A stretch of 64,000 nt of DNA from Crystallibacter permensis (GTDB lineage: Bacteria > Actinomycetota > Actinomycetes > Actinomycetales > Micrococcaceae), in the NCBI RefSeq assembly GCF_025960875.1, contig NZ_JAODLR010000021.1, forward strand, positions 1 through 64,000, written 5' to 3'. The translations under genes and the position numbers were made by a program. Under the pieces are notes generated by a model. It saw only the letters and a list, made by a program, of their open reading frames with translations. It searched no databases and had not been told where the DNA came from. Shown one piece after another: positions 17,618-26,362 of the stretch. Every line of letters begins with the position of its first letter. The first letter of the stretch is position 1.

Positions 17618-18474
17618 GGACGCCCCCTCCTGTCCGTACCGCGCGGACCGGCCGTGCGGCCCGAGCCGGCCGACGCGGCTCCGGCCGCCGTTTCTGCTGC
17701 CCGGCGCCGCGCCACCTCGGCGTCGAACGCCCGGCAAATGGCGTGCAGGGCCATCAGATGCCCCTCCTGCACATTGGCCGGCAGCGCATCGATGGCGATG
17801 TAGTCGTCGCAGATCCTGGTCAGCGGGTTCGGGGCGCTGCCGGTCAGCGCCCACGTGGTCACGCCCAGGCTCCGGGCGGCCTCCACCGCATTGAGCAGGT
17901 TGGCGCTCTTGCCGCTGGTGGTCAGCAGCACCAGCACGTCCCCCTCGCGCCCGTGGCCGCGCACCTGCCGGGCGAACAGCTGGTCAAAACCGTAGTCGTT
18001 GCCGATGGCGGTGACCGCGGAGGTTTCCGCATGCAGCGAGATGGCCGAGAACGCCTCCCGCTCGCCGTCGAACCGGCCCACCAGCTCGGCGGTCAGGTGC
18101 TGTGCCTCCGCGGCGGACCCGCCGTTGCCCGCGGCCAGCAGCCGTTGCCCGCCGAGCAGCCGGTCGGCCAGGTCGATACCCCAGGCCGCCAACTGCGGGG
18201 CCTGGCAGCGCAGCGAATCGACGGCCGGAGCCACCTGCCGCAGATGCTCCAGCACTGCGTCCAGGCCCCCGGCCGTTTCCTCCCCGGCACCGTCATGGTG
18301 CCCGGGGCCGGGCTCAGTAGAAGGCACGACGGCGGGACTCGGCACCGGGACGAGGGCCGGCCCCTGCGGCCGGGCGTAAGTTTCCGGATCCGACTGCGTC
18401 CTACCGGCGGCCTGGCTGCGTGCGGTTGCCTGCCGGCCGCCCGTCTGGGTGGTGGTGATCGATACTGGTCTCAC
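17614..18474 (-). CDS. gmhA: SIS-domain phosphoheptose isomerase-like protein (GmhA-type)
   Basis: 286 aa. The SIS domain (about residues 85-260) carries [33 protein letters not shown] and [17 protein letters not shown], matching sedoheptulose-7-phosphate isomerase GmhA, including the C-terminal His region. About 80 residues at the N-terminus are Pro/Gly/Thr-rich and have no counterpart in ordinary ~195-aa GmhA. The GTG start is chosen because it forms a GTGA overlap with the upstream glycosyltransferase stop, as at the other junctions; a later start that removes the extension cannot be excluded. Confidence 0.82.
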   Translation of the reverse strand: MRPVSITTTQTGGRQATARSQAAGRTQSDPETYARPQGPALVPVPSPAVVPSTEPGPGHHDGAGEETAGGLDAVLEHLRQVAPAVDSLRCQAPQLAAWGIDLADRLLGGQRLLAAGNGGSAAEAQHLTAELVGRFDGEREAFSAISLHAETSAVTAIGNDYGFDQLFARQVRGHGREGDVLVLLTTSGKSANLLNAVEAARSLGVTTWALTGSAPNPLTRICDDYIAIDALPANVQEGHLMALHAICRAFDAEVARRRAAETAAGAASAGSGRTAGPRGTDRRGRP

Positions 18475-19733
18475 AATGCTTCCCCTTCCAGCTGGCGCAC
18501 TGCCCCGCTCAGGGCACCGGAGTTCCGGGCCAGGTTGTAGGCCTTTTCGGTATCGGCGGCAACACGGTCCCAAGAGTAACGGGTGCGGACCCGCTTCCGG
18601 CCGGCCCTGCCCAGCTCCTGCGCCAGCTGCGGATCCAGCAGCAGCTCCGCCAGTGCGCAGGCCACCGCATCGGGGTCCTTCGGCGGCACCTGCAGGCCCG
18701 TCTTGCGGTCCACCACCGTGTCGATCAAACCGCCGACGGACGCCGCAACCACGGGAACACCGCACGCCATGGCTTCCAGCGGCACAATGCCGAACGGCTC
18801 GTACCACGGCACGCAGACGACGGCGTCGGCGCTGCGCAGCACGGTAGGAATCTTGTCCTGCGGAATCTGGCCGCGCAGCACCACCTGGTCCGCGACACCG
18901 AGCTCGCCGGCCAGCTCCATCAAACGCCGCGCTTCGGGATCCCCCGCCAGCCCATCCGGCCCCGAAGCTCCGCCGACAACCAGCAGTTCGACGTCGTCAA
19001 TCCCTTGGTCTTTCAGCAGCCGCAGCGCGCGGACCACCAGGTCAACGCCCTTGCGCGGCACCAGCCGGCCTACGCTGATGATCCGGTGGCGGCGACCGCG
19101 CGGCTCGACGTCGCCGGTGGCGCCGAACAGTTCCAGGTCCACGCCGCAGGGGGCGATGGAAATGTTGCTCCGTGGCACGCCCATGGCCGTCAGCTCGAAA
19201 ACCTCGTCGGAGCAGGTTGCAATGATGCGGTCCACGTTGCGTCCCACGGACGGTTCGAGCCAGGCGCGCTGGGCGGGGCTGGTGTCCTGCGCGCCCTGGT
19301 GCCTGCGCTTGACCGTGCCGAGGGCGTGGAACGTCTGCAGTACGGGCACCGGGTAACCGGAACCGTAGTTCCGCCGGGCCGCATCGAGGGCAGCGACGCC
19401 GGACATCCAGAAATGGCCGTGGACGATATCCGGCGGGTTGCAGTCCCAGTCCGCCGAGATTCCGTCCGCCAGCTGGCCCATGAACGGCAGCAGCTCGTCC
19501 TTGGACACCGGCTCGGGCGGTCCGGCATCGATGTGGACCACTTCCACGCCGGGCCGCATCCGCACGCGCGTGGGCAGGGCCGCGTTGTCCCGCCGGGTAT
19601 AAACGGTGACGGAGTGCCCGCGCTTGGCCAGGGAGGCCGAAAGGGCGGCGACGTGCACGTTCTGGCCGCCGGCGTCCACTCCTCCCAGTACGGCCAGCGG
19701 GCTGGCGTGTTCGGAAACCATGGAAATCCTCAC
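18471..19733 (-). CDS. Family 4 glycosyltransferase (GT1/GT4 type)
   Basis: 420-aa GT-B retaining transferase. It starts [24 protein letters not shown], the acceptor-side glycine-rich loop also seen in MshA and sucrose synthases, and has the C-terminal donor-site block [23 protein letters not shown] (the E-x7-E motif). [18 protein letters not shown] marks the start of the donor domain. It overlaps both neighbours by 4 bp. Expected to add a hexose or heptose during glycan assembly; donor unknown. Confidence 0.85.
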   Translation of the reverse strand: MRISMVSEHASPLAVLGGVDAGGQNVHVAALSASLAKRGHSVTVYTRRDNAALPTRVRMRPGVEVVHIDAGPPEPVSKDELLPFMGQLADGISADWDCNPPDIVHGHFWMSGVAALDAARRNYGSGYPVPVLQTFHALGTVKRRHQGAQDTSPAQRAWLEPSVGRNVDRIIATCSDEVFELTAMGVPRSNISIAPCGVDLELFGATGDVEPRGRRHRIISVGRLVPRKGVDLVVRALRLLKDQGIDDVELLVVGGASGPDGLAGDPEARRLMELAGELGVADQVVLRGQIPQDKIPTVLRSADAVVCVPWYEPFGIVPLEAMACGVPVVAASVGGLIDTVVDRKTGLQVPPKDPDAVACALAELLLDPQLAQELGRAGRKRVRTRYSWDRVAADTEKAYNLARNSGALSGAVRQLEGEAL

Positions 19734-20734
19734 AGCTCTCTCCTCTCGTTCGCTGCAATAACCCTGCCGGCGTGTGTCCTTGTTTCGGCCAGCACCGCGT
19801 CCCAGTTGTCCAGGAAGGCCGCCAGTCCGTGGCGCTGCAGCACGGTTTCGCGTGCTACTGCACCGCGGGCGCGGGCCTCCTCGGGTTCCTGCACCAGCCG
19901 CGCCGCTTCCCGGCGCAGCTCGTCCACATTCGTGGAGATGGCGCCGGCCTCCGGCGGAACAGCCCGGGCCGCTTCCGTGGTGGCCAGCGCGATGACAGGC
20001 ATGCCCAGATGCATGGCTTCCAGCAGGGCCAGGCCCAGCGAAGTCCAGCGCAGCGGATGCACGTACGCGCGGCAGCGGGCCAGTTCGGCATGCAGCAACT
20101 TGCCCGGCAGGTCGCCGCGGACAGTCAACTGGTCGGGCCCCAGCCCGGTGGCGGAGGCGAGCTCATCCGTGCCCATGCCAAAGACCTCCAGATGGCCGGC
20201 CAGCGCGAATTCGGGCAGCAGGTCCGTGCCGGTCACGCGCCAGCGGCGGACAGGTTCGTTGACCACCACGGCCAGATGGTCCAGCTCGCCGGTATAGAGG
20301 TGTCCGGGGTCCACGACGCCGTGTTCGATCACGGTGGTGGGCGCGGTCCCGCAGTCCCAGAACAACCGGTTGAAGTGGGTCACGTGCACCACCGGAATGG
20401 ATTGCTGGTCCGCCAGCGGGTGCAGGGAATTGGGAACGTCGCCCTTGGGCGTGTTGTGTTCCAGGAAAACCGCCGGAATGTCGCGGCCCGGGCGCCTTCC
20501 CAGCAGCCGCTCGCATTCGGCCAGTTCCTCCGGCCGCTGCAGCACCACAACGTCGATATCCTCCTCGCGCAGGTCCTCCGGCGCGATGTCGCGGACATTT
20601 TCGGGCCAATCGCGGCCGGCCCGGCCCAGGCCCCAGGGTCCGCCGTCGGGCGTTGCGGGCAGCAGGTATTCGTGGCGGCCGCGCACAAACGCGTCAGTCC
20701 AGCCGCCGTGGACATGCCAGAGCAGTATCTTCAT
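19730..20734 (-). CDS. Glycosyltransferase, GT-B type
   Basis: 334 aa starting [17 protein letters not shown]. The N-half has FLEHNTPKG and [12 protein letters not shown], and the C-half [31 protein letters not shown], the donor-site EAM motif of group 1 transferases. The ATG at 20734 overlaps the upstream GT9 stop by 4 bp; in-frame sequence further upstream is antisense-like. Part of the seven-gene operon. Substrates not assignable. Confidence 0.8.
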   Translation of the reverse strand: MKILLWHVHGGWTDAFVRGRHEYLLPATPDGGPWGLGRAGRDWPENVRDIAPEDLREEDIDVVVLQRPEELAECERLLGRRPGRDIPAVFLEHNTPKGDVPNSLHPLADQQSIPVVHVTHFNRLFWDCGTAPTTVIEHGVVDPGHLYTGELDHLAVVVNEPVRRWRVTGTDLLPEFALAGHLEVFGMGTDELASATGLGPDQLTVRGDLPGKLLHAELARCRAYVHPLRWTSLGLALLEAMHLGMPVIALATTEAARAVPPEAGAISTNVDELRREAARLVQEPEEARARGAVARETVLQRHGLAAFLDNWDAVLAETRTHAGRVIAANERREL

Positions 20735-21798
20735 GCGTTCCTCGTCTCTCTGCGGGTGGGCAAGGAAGTAACTCCGGTGGTCAGCCGCTGCACGGCCGCC
20801 ACCACTTCTTCGGGTTCGACACCGGACAAGCAGGGGTGGCCCGGCACCGGGCAGACGCGGGCGCGGCTGAGCCGGCACGGCGCGTTCTGGTCCCCCAGCA
20901 GCTCCAGCGGCACTTTGTACGGCGCCCAGCGCACGGCCGGGACCACCGGGGCGAAAAGGCTGACCACGGGAGTTCCGACGGCGGCGGCCAGGTGCGCGGG
21001 ACCGGTATTGCCGGTTACGACGGCGGAGGCACCGGCCAGCACGCCGGCCAGGCTGTGCAGGTCCGTCCGGCCGCCCAGGTCCAAGGCGTCCGGGCCCGCC
21101 ACTGTCGCTGTCAGTTCCGTCTCCGCGGGACCGCCCGTGACCACCACGCGGTAGCCGGCGGCGATGAGCAGTTCCACCGCCGCCGCATGGTGCAGTGGCG
21201 GCCAGGCCCTTGCCGGGACGGCGGCACCGGGGTGGACGGCGATGTACGGTTCGGTTCCTACCAGCCAGGCGACATCCGGAATGTCGCGCACGCGCAGCCG
21301 TCCGTCGTCGTTAGTCGGCAGACGGTAGCCCGCGGCCGCGGCGATCTGCAAGGCGCGCTCGGCCTCCGGCTGGTCTTCGGGAAAATCTTCGCCGGGCTTG
21401 AGCCGCACATCCAGCAGCGAACCGGCATAGTCCGTGGACGCCGCGGTAATCCGTTCCACCCCGGCCAGCCGCAGCAGCATGGCCAGCGGCAGCGGGGACT
21501 GGTGGAACGACGTCAGGATCACGGCTTCCTCAACCTGCCGGCCGCGCACCCAATCGCACAGCGCGGCGACGTGGTCCTCGGTGACCGGCGGCGCCGGATC
21601 CACGATCCAGGGACTGGCCCAGGTGAACACGTCCGTCACGCCCGGCAGCAGCCGGGCCGCCGCGGTCCCCTGCGGCCCGCACAGCATCAGGACCTCGTTG
21701 GACCGCGCGCTCACACCGGCGGCCACGGCCCGGACGGCAGGGCCGGCAAGCAGCACGTCCCCCGCGCTGTCCAGCCTGGCTACCAGCACCCGGCTCAT
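20731..21798 (-). CDS. Family 9 glycosyltransferase (heptosyltransferase-like)
   Basis: 355-aa GT9 enzyme: VLVARLDSAGDVLLAGPAVRAVA at the N-terminus and VTGNTGPAHLAAAVGTPVVSLFAPVVP in the donor-binding C-half. A Cys-containing NAPCRLSRARVCPVPGHPCLSG segment near the end resembles that seen in many GT9 proteins. Overlaps gmhB upstream and the next transferase downstream, each by 4 bp. Expected to use a nucleotide-activated heptose or related sugar. Confidence 0.87.
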   Translation of the reverse strand: MSRVLVARLDSAGDVLLAGPAVRAVAAGVSARSNEVLMLCGPQGTAAARLLPGVTDVFTWASPWIVDPAPPVTEDHVAALCDWVRGRQVEEAVILTSFHQSPLPLAMLLRLAGVERITAASTDYAGSLLDVRLKPGEDFPEDQPEAERALQIAAAAGYRLPTNDDGRLRVRDIPDVAWLVGTEPYIAVHPGAAVPARAWPPLHHAAAVELLIAAGYRVVVTGGPAETELTATVAGPDALDLGGRTDLHSLAGVLAGASAVVTGNTGPAHLAAAVGTPVVSLFAPVVPAVRWAPYKVPLELLGDQNAPCRLSRARVCPVPGHPCLSGVEPEEVVAAVQRLTTGVTSLPTRRETRNA

Positions 21799-22385
21799 AG
21801 GCTGCCCCGCGCGACGTCGCCGTCCCGGACCAGGTCACCTTCGTGCAGGAAACCGGCTCCCAGGAGCAGCTCAAGGGCCGCCGCCAGATCCGGCGCGACC
21901 AGCTCCGCCGCGTCGATTTCCTCGGCGCGTGTCACCGGGGTCGGCACCAGCACACCGGTCGCTCCGGCTGCGGCCGCCGCCTCGACGTCGGGACCGATGT
22001 CCCCGATGAAAGCGACTTCAGACGGCTGCAGGCCAAGCCGGCGGCAGGCACTGAGGATCATCCCCGGCGCCGGCTTCCGGCACTCGCAGCCGTCCGCCGG
22101 TCCGTGCGGGCAGACTTCCCAGAGGTCGAACGGTCCCAGCAGTTCCTCGACCCGGGCATTGACCGCGTCGACCTGCGGTCGCTGCAGCAGTCCGCGGGCA
22201 ATGCCGGACTGGTTGGTCAGGACGCCGCAGCGCAGTCCGGCGCGGCGGACCGCGTCAAGGGCCTCGGCGGCGCCGGGCATCGGCCGGACGTGTTGCGGGT
22301 CCGCGTTGTATGGAACGTCCACCACCAACGTGCCGTCCCGGTCGAAGAGGACGGCCTGCGGCGGATCGATAACGTGGCGACTCAT
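21795..22385 (-). CDS. gmhB: D-glycero-D-manno-heptose 1,7-bisphosphate phosphatase-like (GmhB)
   Basis: 196-aa HAD-IIIA phosphatase. Motif I VLFDRDGTLVVD (DxD nucleophile), motif II LTNQSGIARGL, the zinc loop CPHGPADGCECRKP with C-x-H...C-x-C ligands, and motif IV IGDIGPDVEAAAAAG are all present, which is the GmhB signature rather than histidinol-phosphatase. It removes the 7-phosphate of heptose-1,7-bisphosphate before nucleotide activation. First gene of the seven-gene operon and divergent from the third GT9 gene at 22534. Confidence 0.87.
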   Translation of the reverse strand: MSRHVIDPPQAVLFDRDGTLVVDVPYNADPQHVRPMPGAAEALDAVRRAGLRCGVLTNQSGIARGLLQRPQVDAVNARVEELLGPFDLWEVCPHGPADGCECRKPAPGMILSACRRLGLQPSEVAFIGDIGPDVEAAAAAGATGVLVPTPVTRAEEIDAAELVAPDLAAALELLLGAGFLHEGDLVRDGDVARGSL

Positions 22386-22533
22386 ACCAGCACTGTTCCC
22401 GTAGAAGCAGCGGCCTAAACACTTCCGCCGCGACTTCTTTTACTTCTTCTCCCCAGCTCTCCTGTTCCCGCCGGTCCGGCCGCGGCATGTGGCACCATAA
22501 AATCAACACCGATGGAAGGGACTTTCCACCACA

Positions 22534-23490
22534 ATGGAGCAATTGATGCGGGACGGGCTGGAGCCCGACGGCAGGCCGGAACTGCTGGTACTGCGCGCCT
22601 TGAAGCTCGGCGATCTGCTGGTGGCGGTTCCCGCCCTGCACGCCCTGCGGCGGGCCTATCCGGACCACCGGATCATCTATGCCGCCCAGGGCTGGCTCCG
22701 TCCCATGATCGAACTGGTCGGCTCCGTGGACGATCTGCTCGATACGCACGGCCTGGATGTCCCGTTGGCGCTCTCTCCGGGTCGGGTCGATGTTGCCGTG
22801 AACCTGCATGGCAGCGGGCCGGAGAGCCGCGGCCGGATCGCGGCGCTGCAGGCCAAACGGATCATTGGCCACCTGTCCGAGGAGTGGGCCGGTCCGCGCT
22901 GGCAGGACGGCGTCCATGAGCGCGAGCGCTGGGCCCGGCTGGTCCATTGGCATGGCATTGACGCCGATCCGCTCGACTACCGGCTGCAGCCGCCTGCGGT
23001 TGCCAGCCCCCGGCCCGGTGCCGTGGTCATACACGTAGGCGCCGCCTACGGCAGCCGGCTCTGGCCGGTGGAACGCTTTGCCGAAGTCTCGCGGGAACTG
23101 GTCGCTTCGGGGCACGAGGTTCTCTTCACCGGCAGCAGCGGCGAACGGCCTCGTGCCGAAAAGGTAGCCGCCCTCGCCGGCCTCCCCCCTGAAACCGTGG
23201 TGGCAGGCGAGCTGGGACTAGCTGACTTCGCGGCGGCCGTCGCGGACGCGGCACTGGTCATTTCGGCGGACACCGGAGCCGCCCATCTCGCCTCCGCGTA
23301 CGGCCGTCCCTCCGTGGTCATCTTCGGGCCGGCCCCGGTAGCCGAATGGGGGCCGCCGCCTGGACCGCACATCGTGCTGACAAACGAAGCACTTCGCGTC
23401 GGGGACACCTTTTCGGACCAGCCGGACCCGGCGCTCCTGGCCGTCAGCGTGCAGGACGTGCTGTCCGCTGTGTCCCGGCTGGGTGTCTGA
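22534..23490 (+). CDS. Family 9 glycosyltransferase (heptosyltransferase-like)
   Basis: 318-aa GT9 enzyme with LLVLRALKLGDLLVAVPALHAL, VAVNLHGSGPESRG and ISADTGAAHLASAYGRPSVVIFGP. It also has IHVGAAYGSRLWPVERFAEV, the family's central PGA-type strand. ATG at 22534 follows GGGACTTTCCACCACA; the second in-frame Met (residue 5) is an alternative. Divergent from gmhB across 148 bp, so the two probably share a control region. Ends 24 bases from the convergent sigma factor gene. Confidence 0.87.
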   Translation: MEQLMRDGLEPDGRPELLVLRALKLGDLLVAVPALHALRRAYPDHRIIYAAQGWLRPMIELVGSVDDLLDTHGLDVPLALSPGRVDVAVNLHGSGPESRGRIAALQAKRIIGHLSEEWAGPRWQDGVHERERWARLVHWHGIDADPLDYRLQPPAVASPRPGAVVIHVGAAYGSRLWPVERFAEVSRELVASGHEVLFTGSSGERPRAEKVAALAGLPPETVVAGELGLADFAAAVADAALVISADTGAAHLASAYGRPSVVIFGPAPVAEWGPPPGPHIVLTNEALRVGDTFSDQPDPALLAVSVQDVLSAVSRLGV

Positions 23491-23514
23491 GGTGCCCACC
23501 CGGGCAAGTGGGAA

Positions 23515-24291
23515 CTAGGCAGTGCGCACTCTGGCGCCGTTGTCGGCATCGTGGTCTTCCAGCAACTGGCGCTGCAGCTTCACCAGGATCCGGGCCAGCG
23601 CACGGGAGACCTGCATCTGGGTCATCCCGACCCGCTCGCCCACCCGCTGCTGGGATTCCTCCTCGAAGTACCGGTAGTACAGCAGCTGCTGCTCGCGCCG
23701 GCTGAGCTCGCGGATGGCGCCGCGCAGCATGAGCAGCTCCTCCGCCTTGTCCAGCCTGTTGTCCGTGCCGCCCAGCGAGTCGGCCAGATTCCGGCCATCG
23801 GCATCCGCTTCCAGCGAATCCGGCCGCAGGCTGCTCTGGCAGTTCAGGGCCTCCGCTACCGACTCCCGGCTCTCGCCCAGTTCTTCCGCCAGCTCCGCCA
23901 GGAAAGGGTCCCGCCCCAGCCGCTGGGCCAGGGCCGGCCCGGCTTTCGCCGCCGCTGTGCGCAGGTCCTGGATATGGCGCGGCGGCCGGATCACCCAGCA
24001 GCTGTCCCGCAGGTACCGTTTGAGTTCGCCGGTCACCGTGGGCATCGCATAAGCGGGAAAATCCGTTCCGCGTTCAGGGTCGAAACCACGTACCGCCTTG
24101 AGCAGTCCCAACCGGGCAACCTGCTTCAGGTCATCAAGCTCGCGCCCGGTGCCCACATAACTCCGTGCAGCCGTTTCCGCGATGTCCAGGTGTCCCAGCA
24201 CCAGTTCCTCTTCAAGCGCCCGGCGGAGCGATCCCTTTGCGCGCCGCGCCTGGCGAAAGAGTATCTTGTTGTTGCTGGTGGCAAGCTGCAT
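23515..24291 (-). CDS. RNA polymerase sigma factor, SigB/SigF (group 3) family
   Basis: 258 aa. Region 2 includes LDDLKQVARLGLLKAVRGFDPERGTDFPAYAMPTVTGELKRYLRD, here given in pieces as LDDLKQVARLGLLKAV and FPAYAMPTVTGELKRYLRD; region 3 is in the middle and region 4 has the helix-turn-helix VGERVGMTQMQVSRALARIL. This is the general-stress/sporulation-type SigB-SigF group, normally held by an anti-sigma factor. No RsbW-like kinase is adjacent, but a STAS-like gene lies upstream. A GTTT-N16-GGATAC promoter upstream suggests self-activation. Confidence 0.87.
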   Translation of the reverse strand: MQLATSNNKILFRQARRAKGSLRRALEEELVLGHLDIAETAARSYVGTGRELDDLKQVARLGLLKAVRGFDPERGTDFPAYAMPTVTGELKRYLRDSCWVIRPPRHIQDLRTAAAKAGPALAQRLGRDPFLAELAEELGESRESVAEALNCQSSLRPDSLEADADGRNLADSLGGTDNRLDKAEELLMLRGAIRELSRREQQLLYYRYFEEESQQRVGERVGMTQMQVSRALARILVKLQRQLLEDHDADNGARVRTA

Positions 24292-24327
24292 AACCGTTGA
24301 CTCTCCTGATCAGGGGAACCACGCGGC

Positions 24328-24353
24328 GTATCCGCGTTCCACTTCAGGGAAAC
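24328..24353 (-). promoter_or_regulatory. Candidate SigB/SigF-type promoter
   Basis: On the minus strand GTTTCC (24348-24353) and GGATAC (24328-24333) have a 16-base gap counted from GTTT, close to the GTTT-N15-17-GGGTAT consensus known for SigF/SigB regulons. It lies 37 bases before the sigma gene start, fitting an autoregulated promoter. Confidence 0.5.
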
Positions 24354-24354
24354 A

Positions 24355-24366
24355 TAAGCATGCTTA
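24355..24366. promoter_or_regulatory. 12-bp perfect palindrome upstream of sigma gene
   Basis: TAAGCATGCTTA is immediately upstream of the -35-like element. A second perfect palindrome, CCTGATCAGG (24305-24314), lies in the leader. Both have the size and symmetry of dimeric regulator sites; no regulator is known. Confidence 0.4.
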
Positions 24367-24447
24367 CATATCAACGGTTCTTCGGAAAAAGTTGCCGGAA
24401 AAACTTCTCCTACCCGGGGAGAAGAAGGTATAAGCCGAAGAAGCAGT

Positions 24448-24837
24448 TCAAGCGCTGTGCAGGTGCAGGAGCCGCGCGGCATCGGAATAAGTATCCGCCG
24501 GCACTCTGTCCATGCGGCAGACCGGGGAAAGCTTCGGCAGTAGCAAGACAACGACGCCGACACCCTCCAGCACACAGCGCACTTCGGAATAGATGGCCGT
24601 CGCATTGGCGCTTGAGGGTCCGGGCAGGTAGCCAAGCATCTCGAGCGCCTGGGTCTCCAGGTGCCGCGCCTCGCGCAGATCCAGGGTGAGGGAGACGTCT
24701 GCCGCCAGGGAGTGCGCCCGCCGCAGAACGCACAGCAGCGCCTGGCAGCTAGCGGCGGTCAGGCAGCCCTGGACATCGATCCGCGCGGTTTTAAGATCGG
24801 CATCGAGGCCGACGACGAGCTGCAGTTTGTGATCCAT
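24448..24837 (-). CDS. STAS-like (anti-anti-sigma type) protein
   Basis: 129 aa. ARIDVQGCLTAASCQALLCVL followed by DVSLTLDLREARHLETQALEML has the strand-helix pattern of STAS/SpoIIAA proteins, with DLREARHLE at the position of the phosphorylatable Ser/Thr loop (DLS-x-V); here the conserved Ser is not evident, so it may be a non-phosphorylated variant. It stands 156 bases upstream of the sigma gene on the same strand, so a regulatory link is likely. Assignment rests on pattern only. Confidence 0.55.
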   Translation of the reverse strand: MDHKLQLVVGLDADLKTARIDVQGCLTAASCQALLCVLRRAHSLAADVSLTLDLREARHLETQALEMLGYLPGPSSANATAIYSEVRCVLEGVGVVVLLLPKLSPVCRMDRVPADTYSDAARLLHLHSA

Positions 24838-24933
24838 TGATCAGTCCCCGAAAAAAATAAGACAATACGGGCTACATCCTTAACCCGGCCCCAAGTAAAC
24901 CAGACTGTGCGGTGCATCACAAAACCGACGCGC

Positions 24934-25293
24934 TCAGCCACCGGAGTGTTCTGCTACCGCTTCGCTCTTCGGCTGCCTGGAATCGACAACCTTTAACCCG
25001 ATCACGCAGCCGATGATCCCGAGGAGGAAAAGAACCTTCAGCAGCCCCGCGGCCTCACCGGTAAATGCCACCGCATAGGCAACGGTCAGCACCGCACCCG
25101 TACCTGTCCAGACGGCGTAAGCCGTACCGATCGGGATCCCCCGCATGGCATAGCCCAGACCCACCATGCTCAGGGACAGGGCGATAAAGAACAGCACCGT
25201 CGGTCCCGTCCGCGAAAGCCCCTCCGACGCGCCGAGGGCGGTTGCCCAGACAGCCTCAAGAACCGCGCTGATAAGCAAGATAGTCCAATACAT
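24934..25293 (-). CDS. Small multidrug resistance (SMR) family transporter subunit
   Basis: 119 aa, four transmembrane helices. The membrane Glu lies in SAVLEAVWATALG (about residue 13), and PIGTAYAVWTGTGAVLT forms the third-helix signature. A ~15-residue hydrophilic tail follows. It is the second of two tandem SMR genes 3 bases apart, the arrangement of heterodimeric pairs such as YkkCD. The TAYAVWTG form is closer to guanidinium-type (Gdx/SugE) than to EmrE proteins, but substrate is not proven. Confidence 0.85.
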   Translation of the reverse strand: MYWTILLISAVLEAVWATALGASEGLSRTGPTVLFFIALSLSMVGLGYAMRGIPIGTAYAVWTGTGAVLTVAYAVAFTGEAAGLLKVLFLLGIIGCVIGLKVVDSRQPKSEAVAEHSGG

Positions 25294-25296
25294 GGC

Positions 25297-25611
25297 TCAA
25301 CCCACCGCCTTCAGGCCTACCACGCAGCCGATAATGCCCAGCAACAGCAGCACCTTCGCCCACGAAACCGCCTCGCCGCCGAAGGCCATCGAGTAGGCGG
25401 CCGTGAGCACGGCCCCCACTCCGACCCAGACCGCGTAAGCGGTACCGACCGGGATCGCCGTCATCGCGTAGGCCAGACCGGCCATGCTCACGGTCATCGC
25501 CACGAAAAACGTGACCGTCGGCCACAGTCGCCGGAAGTTCTTGGAGAGCCCCAGCGCCGTCGCCCACACCGCTTCGAGCACACCGGACAGGATCAGTATT
25601 ACCCATTCCAT
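25297..25611 (-). CDS. SMR family transporter subunit (pair partner)
   Basis: 104 aa, four transmembrane helices, membrane Glu in SGVLEAVWATALGLSKNF and PVGTAYAVWVGVGAVLTAAY in helix 3. First gene of the SMR pair. The two share the VLEAVWATALG block but differ elsewhere, as expected for subunits that insert in opposite orientation. No guanidine riboswitch was found upstream. Confidence 0.85.
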   Translation of the reverse strand: MEWVILILSGVLEAVWATALGLSKNFRRLWPTVTFFVAMTVSMAGLAYAMTAIPVGTAYAVWVGVGAVLTAAYSMAFGGEAVSWAKVLLLLGIIGCVVGLKAVG

Positions 25612-25796
25612 CGGAAATCCTTTGGCCAGTCTTGTCGCTCACCGGGTACTGATCCGTCGTCCGGAGACCTGCAGTTTCGAGGTCTTGTTAAGAAGATATC
25701 AACGTACGACGGCGGTGGGTGGGTTTGGTCGCCAACCTCACCACCAGAAGCGGCCAACCTTGCCCGAAGGAGCGGCACGCGTGGCACGATGGACAA

Positions 25797-26348
25797 ATGG
25801 AGAACCCGGAGCCGCCGGACAGCCACCGGCTCAACGCCGGTGCGCCGACGGAAGCCGACATCGATCAATACCGCCTGCTCAGCGCCAATGCTGCCGCCGG
25901 CGTCGGTGTTGTCTCCACCAGTTGGCGCGGGCGGGACTACGCTGCCACGGTCACCGGCCATCTGTCGGTCTCCTACGATCCGCCCACCATGCTGGTCAGT
26001 CTTTACGGTGAGTCCCGCATCGCCGAGGCAGTTACCGGTAGCGGGATGTGGGCACTGAGCCTGCTCACCGGCAGCCAGCGCGGTATCGCGAATTGGCTGG
26101 CCAGTCCCGGGACACCGCTGGAGGGGCTGCTGACCCAGGTCCCGTACCGGCGCGGGGCCGCCTCGGGCGCCGTCATCGTCGATCACGCCCTGGCCCATTT
26201 CGAACTACGGACCACGCAGATCCACCCAGCCGCGACGCACCTGCTGGTCGTCGGCGAAGTGCTCGCGATGGGCTCCGCCGCATCGGGTGCGGATGAACTC
26301 GACCCGCTTGTCCATTTCGGTTCCGCCTACTACCGGCTGGACCGCTGA
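25797..26348 (+). CDS. Flavin reductase family protein
   Basis: 183-aa FMN-binding split-barrel protein. SANAAAGVGVVSTSWRGRDYAATV and VSYDPPTMLVSLYGESRIAEAV are the flavin-reductase-like fold core; it ends DPLVHFGSAYYRLDR, typical of the family. It would supply reduced flavin to a monooxygenase or act as an oxidoreductase itself. The ATG giving MENPEPPD is chosen because earlier in-frame codons lack coding character. Followed 14 bases later by the YihY gene. Confidence 0.82.
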   Translation: MENPEPPDSHRLNAGAPTEADIDQYRLLSANAAAGVGVVSTSWRGRDYAATVTGHLSVSYDPPTMLVSLYGESRIAEAVTGSGMWALSLLTGSQRGIANWLASPGTPLEGLLTQVPYRRGAASGAVIVDHALAHFELRTTQIHPAATHLLVVGEVLAMGSAASGADELDPLVHFGSAYYRLDR

Positions 26349-26362
26349 TAACAGAGGATCAG

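Noticed and set aside
25612-25796. Guanidine riboswitch ahead of the SMR pair
   Set aside because: A single TCCGG-ACGA-CGGA-like hairpin exists but no second ACGR hairpin and no ykkC-I conserved segments, so the evidence is insufficient.
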